Shown: one piece after another, positions 57,135 through 64,000 of the stretch
How positions within the stretch are numbered: position 1 is the first letter of the stretch
Layout: every line of letters begins with the position of its first letter
IMG/VR virus record: IMGVR_UViG_3300031841_003468
Span: 62,001-126,000 of that record
DNA: 64,000 nt
Source: a virus
Reading direction: 5' to 3' (one strand)
The notes under the pieces: generated by a model
The model's input: only the letters and a program-made list of their open reading frames with translations
What the model was told of the DNA's origin: nothing
Databases searched by the model: none
Translations under genes and position numbers: made by a program

Positions 57135-57196
57135 AAGGTATGCGGATAGTGTTTAAGATAACAATGTATTACTCACTATTCGTATACCTTTTTTTT
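57135..57196 (+). terminator. Intrinsic terminator before tape measure gene
   Basis: A 17-pair stem, AAGGTATGCGGATAGTG against CACTATTCGTATACCTT (two G-U pairs), with a 22-base loop and eight T. It separates the late motif at 57092 from the tape measure start at 57219, so tape measure expression from there requires read-through or antitermination. Confidence 0.8.
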
Positions 57197-57218
57197 GAAA
57201 AAATGGACTTAGGAAAGT

Positions 57219-60200
57219 ATGTCGTTTAACCTAACCGCACACCTACAGGTTCAGGCTCCTAATCTTAGACCTGTCATTACTCAAATGCGTCAGCAGCTAG
57301 CTAATGCAGGTAATGTACAAATTAATCCAGTTTCTCCTCAAACTGCAGCCAACGTCGCTCAGGTTGGTAAGCAAGCACAAGCCGCAGGAAAGCACCTAAA
57401 AAATGCTGCTCATGCAGGCAGGGGCTTTGCCGGATCTTTAATGGAAAGTGTCAAGCGTGCTGCTGGTCTTAGTATTGCACTGGGTACAATTATTGCGTTG
57501 CAAAGAGCCATTACAGACGGTTTTGCTGCAGCATTTAAGTTTGAAAGAGAACTAGCTAGATTACAACAGGTTACTGGCAAAACAAAGGCTCAGTTAGGTG
57601 GGTTAACCGAGGAAGTTCGTAGGCTAGCAAAAACCTTTGGTACATCTTCTGAAGAGTTACTAACGGTATCTAGAACATTAGCACAAGCAGGCTTCTCCGC
57701 TGAAACAACTAAAAGATTGCTAGACACATTAGCAAAGACTGATGTTGCAGCTACATTTGATAGCATTGAAGACTCTGCCGAAGGTATGATCGCATTACTA
57801 AATCAGTTTGGTAGAGATATTGTTGGTGCTGCACAAAAAGCAGATTTTGCAAGAAGTGTATTTGAAAAGATTAATGTTGTATCTAAAAGTTTTGCTGTTG
57901 AATCTGCCGACTTAATTACAGTTATTAGACGTGCTGGTTCTGTATTCAAAGAAGCTGGTGGTAGTGTTGACGAACTATTAGCAGCCTTTACTTCTGTTCG
58001 TTCTGCTACCCGTGAATCTGCAGAAAGTATTGCAGTTGGTTTTAGAACCATTTTTACTCGTATCCAAAGAGTTGAAACTATTGATCAGCTTAGATCTCTT
58101 GGTATTGCCCTGCAGGATGCTGAAGGTAAGTTTATTGGGCCACTTCAGGCTGTTGAGAAACTTGCTCGTGCATTAGATACTCTTGACCCTAGAGACGCTA
58201 GATTTTCAGCTATTGTTGAAGAGCTTGGTGGTTTCCGTCAGGTTTCTAAGGTTATTCCATTAATTAAAAACTATGCTGTTACACAAGAAGCATTAAACCT
58301 TCAGAAAAAAGCTGATGCTAGTTTGACTAAAGATGCAGCTTATGCGACTGCAACATATGCACAAAGAATGCAACAGTTAAAAGAGACCTTTCTAGATCTC
58401 ATAAACAATATGGTGGGAAGCAAGGGCTTTAAAGATATAGCAGATGACGTTTTAACGCTAGCTAAATCATTAGCATCAGTCATTGAAAGAATGGGTAAAT
58501 TCTTGCCAATGCTTGCAGCATTAGGTACTGTTGGTGGTTTTAAATTATTAGGGGGTATGATTAAGGGCGGTAGAGGTTATGCCACTGGCGGTAAAGTACA
58601 TGCTTTCAATAGTGGCGGTTTTGTGCCGGGCACTGGAAACACAGATAGTGTCAATGCTGTTTTGACTCCGGGCGAATATGTTCTTAGAAAAAGTGCTGTT
58701 AAAAACTTACAGGCCAACGGTGTTGACCTTAATTCTATGAATAGATACTCTGGTGGTGGTAGAGTAGGCTATGCTGTATTAGGTAAAAAAAATAAGGCAA
58801 CATCATCTTCATATAGTTTGGGAAATCAGCTTCCAACTGAAAGCGGAGCAAGAAAAAACATAGCCTCAGCCGCAGCTAAGAAAAAGGTTTCTGAGGCACA
58901 AGCAAATAAAGCTTGGCAAAGAGCTGTCCCTAAAACCATGAAAAACTTTAGTATTACCTTTGCTGGCCCCAAGGGTAGTCCTACTATGTCGGAAGATTTT
59001 ACCGAAGCGGTAGAAAGTTCTTATCTTAATGCTATTAGTGCAGCGTCAAAGTCAGTTGGTGAACCATTTGGCTTAAAGGGCACAGATATTACAAAAGGCA
59101 ATAGAGCAAGAGTACTAAAAGGTCTTAACGATGCTACTATTGGTAACTTGTTTGAACAGACTTTAACAAATCTTAGTGGTAATAGATATGATAAGAACCC
59201 TAATCCTCGTGCAGCTTATGACCTACCAAAAGGTCTTGGAAATGCAGGTAAATTATTCCCAGAGCTAAAAGCATTTACACCTGTTGAAGCTAAAGCTACA
59301 ATGCAGGCTGCAGGTAAAAAGAATGACAGAATTAAAAAATGGGCCAACTATCTTGGTGAAAAAGTCTCTGCAAGAAAGATCGAAAGAGAAATTGACAGAG
59401 GAGCCAAGAAGAAATCGCAACAGGGCACACAGGTCGCAGCAGGTCGTAGTAAATTTACTACACATCAGGCTGGCACCTTTAAGATGCCGAAGATTACAAC
59501 ATCCTCAAGGGGCGGTCTGATCAGCAGGTTCTCTAGAGGTGGTCAAAACACAGATAGTGTACCCGCTAAAGTAATGCCGGGTGAGTTTATCATCAATAAG
59601 AAGTCTGCTTCTGCGATTGGCATGGCCAACCTAGAAAAGATGAACCAGTCTGGAAAACCTTTACACTTTGCTAAGGGTGGTGCGGTTCCGGGTGCTCAGA
59701 TTAAGAGATATTCCGGCGGTGGCGGCGTTGCAGGTAATTTCGGCACGTTAGCTCTTTTGGGGCTTCCTATAGCTATGTCGAGCATGACAAAAGCACTAGA
59801 AAAAGCAACTGAGGAAACCAAGGCATTTGTCAATGAGTTTATGGCATGGATTCCTATAATCGGTCTTGCTGCCTATATAACAAACAATCTTGTTGCCTCA
59901 TTCACCGCACTAGATGCTGCTGCTAAAAAACGTGCCGCTGAGGAAGCTGGCGGCGGGATGATCGCCGGAGGTGCCATTGGAGGGGCTATTACGGGTGCTG
60001 TAACAGGTGGCTTTATTGCTGCTGCACACGAAGCTGCTCGTGCTGCCGAAAGATTTACCAAACTTAATAATGCTGCTGATGCGGCCTCTAAAGGTGTTAA
60101 GGCATTTACTGAAGCACTAAGAACTGGTTCAGAAAGAGCACCAAATAGAGAAAGATATATAAATCAGGTTCAAAGAGCCGCAGCAGCCAGAGCTAAAACA

Positions 60201-63200
60201 ACAAGACAAGAGTATGTTGATGATAGAAGTTTTGGGGATATGGCATACCAAGTCGGTGGGGCCATTGTTGGTGCTATTGGTGGTGGTATTCAGGGTGCGG
60301 CAATGACTTCAGGTACTGGTGTTGGTGCTATTGGTGGTGCCACTGTTGGTGCTGGACTTGGTGCATATGGTGGATACACCGCTGCGAGTGCTGACATCCA
60401 AGAAGACAGAGCAAGTTATATTGATAGCATTGCTGGAGTAGATGGGCTAAGGTCTGATCTAGATTCAGCCGAAGCAGTTATAGCTAACAATATACGTCTT
60501 GCTGCTGCGGCAGAAGCATTCGGTGCAGCATTGTTTGACACAACAAAAGCACTTCAAAAATATGATGAAGTCCAAGAAAATAGAACAAGACAAGAAAAAG
60601 AGCTTGGCGGCACAGGGTTCACTAATGAACAAAAACTAAGTCAAGCCCAGTCAGACTTTGATAGCCTACAGCAAGCAAGACAAGGTAATAAAGCTGAAGT
60701 TGCTAGAGCACAACAAAGACTAGAACAAACACGTCTAGAAATGTATAGGCAAGCTGACTTACTAGATGAAGATGGAAATCTCGCTGCTAATGCTAGTGAT
60801 AAAGATCTAGATGAAGGAGCACAGGCTCAATTAAAAGAGCAGCAACAACTTCTGGATGACCTAAATTCCAACTACGATGCTTTAGATAAAAAACTTGCTG
60901 AAGCTAATATGAGAACACTTGAGTTTACTCAAGGGTTAGTGACAGAAGGTGTTAAGGCTGGTAAAGGCTTTAAAGAAATCTTCGATAGTAGCGACTATGA
61001 AGATGCACTAAAGAGATATGCACAACAGCTAAGAGACAGAGGCTTTGAAGAATCAGAAGTTCAGGCTTCCCTGCAAAGAGTAAGAAAAGGCCACCAAGAA
61101 CAATACAAAGAGTCTGTTAAGCTAAGAAATGAATCACTAAAACGCATAGCTATAGAGAAAAAATTTAGAGCCACAGTAGATAGTTCTATTAGAGCACTAA
61201 CTGGAATAGCTCAGGTTAATGTTATATTCAAAGAAATGGCCAACGCTGCAAAAGGTCTAGTTGGAGCACTTTCTGGAACTGGGTCGCTAATATCTGGAGG
61301 TGGTTTCTCAAAGGTATTATTAGATCAGTTTGGCAAATCTATTCAGACTGCTAATGTAGGCCAAATGTTACAAAACCTTCTCGGAAGAAGCTTCGGAGAA
61401 GGCGGTGCTTACTACATGGCTGGTGAGTTTAATAAGATCAATACTGCGATGGCTAGATTGCCTCAGGCACTAGAAAGACTTAAGGTTGCAGCTAAAGGTA
61501 TTACTGCAGAAGAATTTAAGGGCATGAAACCTCAAGAGATTGTTGATAAAATCTTGGGTGAAAGCGGTCTTACATCGGGTTCTATTGGTAAAGTATTATT
61601 TGATAGAATTAGAGAAACTATTAGTCAGGCTTATGTTGCTGGTGCCGATAGTCCAGACTTCTCAGCAGTACAAAATATGATTAAAGAGCTTGGTGAAAAT
61701 GCCAAGAAGTTTATTAGTGAAGTTGTTAATCTTCAGCAGGGCTACACTCAAGCTCACGGTGCTGTTGTTCAAGCTATTTATAAGGCTGGCGATGCAGTCC
61801 GCAACGCAACAGCTCAGGTTTTCTCTAATATAATTAAGAATAGAGATAGATTAGATGCTGCAAGAGGAACTGATCGTGGTCTTGGCAATAGAGTAAGAGA
61901 AAGAAGCCAAGCCTTTGCAGGAACTTATGGTACTACTAACATTAATTCTATCGTTGCTCGTGGTGCTGCGGCTAGACGTGGTTTAGCAAGCAATTATGCT
62001 CAGGGTGTTGGTGCAGGTGCAACCTTTGACTTTGATACAATTAGAAAGCTAAATACAGAAAACGCTGCATATCAAGCTGAAATAAGAAAAACAAAACAAG
62101 CACTTAAAGATTACAGCTCAGTATTAGATCAAAATGCAAACGATATTGTAAAATCTGTAGAAAAAGAAAAGGCTGCTAGAGCATCAATTCAATCTGCAAT
62201 TAAAGACTTTACTTTTGCAGACAATGAAGGTAGAAAACAAATCGCTCAGTCTTACACTGCATTAAATCAAGCATTAAGTGCTGGTAGCATTGAGGCTATT
62301 CCAGATTCAATGCGTGGTGCAGTTGGTTCGTTATTAGATCAGTTCAAAGATGTACAGATCGCTGGCGGCTTAACTGGAGATCAAATTTCCAAAGGCTTCC
62401 AAGTTCAAACCCTAGATAGACTAATTAAGTCTCAGGGTGGAGCAGGTGTAACACACGATCAGATTAAACAGATCTACGAATCTACTACTAAAGAAGATCA
62501 GCTAATTAAGGGTCTTGAAAACCTCGCTAAAGAACAGCAGCGAGTTGACATGCTGAACCTAGAGTTTGAAAGACAGAATATTGATATTCTAAAGCAGACT
62601 CTAACTCAGCTAAATACTCAGTTCTTAGGAAGCTTAAATGCTATATTTAATAACTACTTTGGTGACAACGCTGGTGTAGCTGGCGGTGGCCCACAGTTTA
62701 ACAATGCTGGTGGCAAGATCTTCTCCAGTATATTCCAGTCTCGTGGCAGTGACACTGTTCCTGCTATGTTGACTCCGGGCGAGTTTGTTATGAATACAAG
62801 GGCTGTAAAGAACATCGGCCTTGGTACACTACAAGCCATGAATAATGGTACTCAGTACTTTAATGAAGGTGGTGCTGTTCAGGTTGCTGACGGTAAAGGT
62901 TCTGCACTTAGCATGGCACGTTACATTGGTAACAATCCTAAGTTAATGCGTAGGTTTGGATATAAAGGTAAAGATGACCTGAAGACTCTAAAGGAATCTA
63001 ATAATGTTCTTGACATTCTACGTGCTGCAGATGATCCTATAAATGGCCCAATCGGAACATTATACAGATCATTAAACATCATGAAAAAGTTTAGTGACGC
63101 TGGACTATTTAAGACACTAAACGGTCGTGCTGTACAGTTTGACACAACATCTCCTAAATCATTATATAACAACTTCCTTAAGGAATGGGGAACAGTTGGT

Positions 63201-63809
63201 GGAAACTATAATGCAATCGGCATTATTGGAAGCATATTACCACAGGCTTTATTAGCATTTGATGCTGTCTCTGGTGCTGTACAAGACTTTATGGCTGGTG
63301 GGCCGGGTGGCTATAATATGCGTCATGGCGATGAAAAATACATGAAAAAACTTAAGGCTCAATACAGAAATCGTGGTGGTATGATTAATCGTGCTGACAC
63401 AGTTCCTGCGATGCTGTCTAAGGGCGAATTTGTAATGAGCAAAAGTGCTGTTAACAAGCATGGTGGAAACTTCTTAAATGCCTTAAACAATGGCAAGGTT
63501 TCTGGCTTTTATGACGGTGGAAACGTTGGTAGTGTTGCAAGAAGTGGCACTGGTGGATATAATAGTGGTGGAGGACTAGATGCATCTGGCTTAGCTAGAG
63601 AATTTGATAATTTAGGCCAAAAACTACAGGGTGTAGCGGATGCACTTGATGGACTAACTATTAAGCACACTGTGACAATGGATGGTTCAATGACTATTGG
63701 TGGATTTGACAGCAAGACTATTGCCAAGGCAGTAAAGAATGAAGTTGAAGACCTAGTAGTTAAAGAAGTAAAAGAACGAATGGGCAAACGAGGCTTTAGG
63801 GCTGGGTAA
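57219..63809 (+). CDS. Tail tape measure protein
   Basis: 2196 residues. An N-terminal helical core with LQRAITDGFAAAFKFERELARLQQVTGKTKAQLGGLTEEV typical of tape measures, glycine-alanine-rich membrane-like segments near 910-950 and 1015-1055, long coiled coils, and four units with the pattern GG...DTVPAMLTPGEFVM...AV (near 470, 770, 1845, 2055). Between 520 and 720 a different domain is inserted. At about 0.15 nm per residue it predicts a tail near 330 nm. AGGAAAG site. Confidence 0.93.
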   Translation: MSFNLTAHLQVQAPNLRPVITQMRQQLANAGNVQINPVSPQTAANVAQVGKQAQAAGKHLKNAAHAGRGFAGSLMESVKRAAGLSIALGTIIALQRAITDGFAAAFKFERELARLQQVTGKTKAQLGGLTEEVRRLAKTFGTSSEELLTVSRTLAQAGFSAETTKRLLDTLAKTDVAATFDSIEDSAEGMIALLNQFGRDIVGAAQKADFARSVFEKINVVSKSFAVESADLITVIRRAGSVFKEAGGSVDELLAAFTSVRSATRESAESIAVGFRTIFTRIQRVETIDQLRSLGIALQDAEGKFIGPLQAVEKLARALDTLDPRDARFSAIVEELGGFRQVSKVIPLIKNYAVTQEALNLQKKADASLTKDAAYATATYAQRMQQLKETFLDLINNMVGSKGFKDIADDVLTLAKSLASVIERMGKFLPMLAALGTVGGFKLLGGMIKGGRGYATGGKVHAFNSGGFVPGTGNTDSVNAVLTPGEYVLRKSAVKNLQANGVDLNSMNRYSGGGRVGYAVLGKKNKATSSSYSLGNQLPTESGARKNIASAAAKKKVSEAQANKAWQRAVPKTMKNFSITFAGPKGSPTMSEDFTEAVESSYLNAISAASKSVGEPFGLKGTDITKGNRARVLKGLNDATIGNLFEQTLTNLSGNRYDKNPNPRAAYDLPKGLGNAGKLFPELKAFTPVEAKATMQAAGKKNDRIKKWANYLGEKVSARKIEREIDRGAKKKSQQGTQVAAGRSKFTTHQAGTFKMPKITTSSRGGLISRFSRGGQNTDSVPAKVMPGEFIINKKSASAIGMANLEKMNQSGKPLHFAKGGAVPGAQIKRYSGGGGVAGNFGTLALLGLPIAMSSMTKALEKATEETKAFVNEFMAWIPIIGLAAYITNNLVASFTALDAAAKKRAAEEAGGGMIAGGAIGGAITGAVTGGFIAAAHEAARAAERFTKLNNAADAASKGVKAFTEALRTGSERAPNRERYINQVQRAAAARAKTTRQEYVDDRSFGDMAYQVGGAIVGAIGGGIQGAAMTSGTGVGAIGGATVGAGLGAYGGYTAASADIQEDRASYIDSIAGVDGLRSDLDSAEAVIANNIRLAAAAEAFGAALFDTTKALQKYDEVQENRTRQEKELGGTGFTNEQKLSQAQSDFDSLQQARQGNKAEVARAQQRLEQTRLEMYRQADLLDEDGNLAANASDKDLDEGAQAQLKEQQQLLDDLNSNYDALDKKLAEANMRTLEFTQGLVTEGVKAGKGFKEIFDSSDYEDALKRYAQQLRDRGFEESEVQASLQRVRKGHQEQYKESVKLRNESLKRIAIEKKFRATVDSSIRALTGIAQVNVIFKEMANAAKGLVGALSGTGSLISGGGFSKVLLDQFGKSIQTANVGQMLQNLLGRSFGEGGAYYMAGEFNKINTAMARLPQALERLKVAAKGITAEEFKGMKPQEIVDKILGESGLTSGSIGKVLFDRIRETISQAYVAGADSPDFSAVQNMIKELGENAKKFISEVVNLQQGYTQAHGAVVQAIYKAGDAVRNATAQVFSNIIKNRDRLDAARGTDRGLGNRVRERSQAFAGTYGTTNINSIVARGAAARRGLASNYAQGVGAGATFDFDTIRKLNTENAAYQAEIRKTKQALKDYSSVLDQNANDIVKSVEKEKAARASIQSAIKDFTFADNEGRKQIAQSYTALNQALSAGSIEAIPDSMRGAVGSLLDQFKDVQIAGGLTGDQISKGFQVQTLDRLIKSQGGAGVTHDQIKQIYESTTKEDQLIKGLENLAKEQQRVDMLNLEFERQNIDILKQTLTQLNTQFLGSLNAIFNNYFGDNAGVAGGGPQFNNAGGKIFSSIFQSRGSDTVPAMLTPGEFVMNTRAVKNIGLGTLQAMNNGTQYFNEGGAVQVADGKGSALSMARYIGNNPKLMRRFGYKGKDDLKTLKESNNVLDILRAADDPINGPIGTLYRSLNIMKKFSDAGLFKTLNGRAVQFDTTSPKSLYNNFLKEWGTVGGNYNAIGIIGSILPQALLAFDAVSGAVQDFMAGGPGGYNMRHGDEKYMKKLKAQYRNRGGMINRADTVPAMLSKGEFVMSKSAVNKHGGNFLNALNNGKVSGFYDGGNVGSVARSGTGGYNSGGGLDASGLAREFDNLGQKLQGVADALDGLTIKHTVTMDGSMTIGGFDSKTIAKAVKNEVEDLVVKEVKERMGKRGFRAG

Positions 63810-63840
63810 GAGAGTAAAAGAGTTTTTGGACTAAGGAAAT

Positions 63841-64000
63841 ATGGCAAACTCAAACGAAAATTTAACTTTGACAATCGGTGACTTAATCACTGATTCTAAC
63901 CTTAATCTTGGCTTAAAAGCACAAGACGTTGGTATTTCGCATTTTACGAACTTCAACAAAATGCTTTCTGGTAAGCACGAGAATAAGCTTAGTGACTATC
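63841..64000 (+). CDS. Tail protein, partial at window edge
   Basis: The first 53 codons of a gene continuing past the window: MANSNENLTLTIGDLITDSN..., then LKAQDVGISHFTNFNKMLSG. AAGGAAAT precedes ATG. By position after the tape measure it is probably a distal tail or baseplate component. Confidence 0.6.
   Translation, partial: MANSNENLTLTIGDLITDSNLNLGLKAQDVGISHFTNFNKMLSGKHENKLSDY

Overview
The window is part of a large tailed double-stranded DNA phage genome (Caudoviricetes), AT-rich, and it most likely infects a planctomycete. The host inference rests mainly on the secreted esterase at 3870-4754. Its N-terminus carries the FESLEDRRLLA motif typical of exported planctomycete proteins, and it has two dockerin-type calcium-binding repeats. 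A metalloprotease with a planctomycete-style Tat signal (LRREFIG) supports this more weakly. I saw no integrase, tRNA gene or CRISPR array. No tail sheath gene is present in the part of the tail module seen here, so a siphovirus-like virion is plausible but not proven.

Left arm, 1-24.7 kb, almost entirely minus strand. It holds about 70 small, tightly packed accessory genes, many of them under 60 codons and overlapping by ATGA or TAATG. From 0 to 7 kb there are sugar-nucleotide genes (phosphomannomutase, mannose-6-phosphate isomerase-like cupin), the esterase, a SET-domain methyltransferase, and seven consecutive membrane microproteins of 26-48 residues. A plus-strand gene at 7864 encodes a metzincin (M10-like) protease. 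From 9.2 to 22.7 kb the arm is modular: a promoter of the form TTGACN-16-TATAAT drives one or a few small genes, and nine copies of a roughly 55 bp G/C-rich double-hairpin element sit just upstream of nine of these promoters, every 1.4-2.0 kb. Many of the promoters carry a GCCGAT-like word in the spacer. Three HNH endonuclease genes occur in the window; the one at 16353 appears to have inserted at the front of a neighbouring gene. A glycosyltransferase lies at 23.5-24.4 kb.

Right arm, 24.8-64 kb, plus strand. It starts with a small protein, a gp55-like sigma factor, a candidate small terminase subunit, GDP-mannose 4,6-dehydratase, an HNH nuclease, an ERCC4-type nuclease and a ClpP-like protease. 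The virion module follows: large terminase, portal, prohead protease fused to a scaffold, decoration protein, major capsid protein, a fibre and spike cluster (37-50 kb), head-tail and neck proteins, tail tube, chaperone-like proteins, a 2196-residue tape measure and the start of the next gene.

How it fits together: the left-arm genes use host-like sigma70 promoters, presumably early or middle. The larger gaps before right-arm genes carry a different motif, TTGTGTATWWTAT, also found before the two plus-strand genes embedded in the left arm. The phage sigma factor is the obvious candidate to read it as a late promoter. The isomerase, mutase, dehydratase and glycosyltransferase suggest a phage-controlled GDP-mannose-derived sugar used on virion or host surface glycans.
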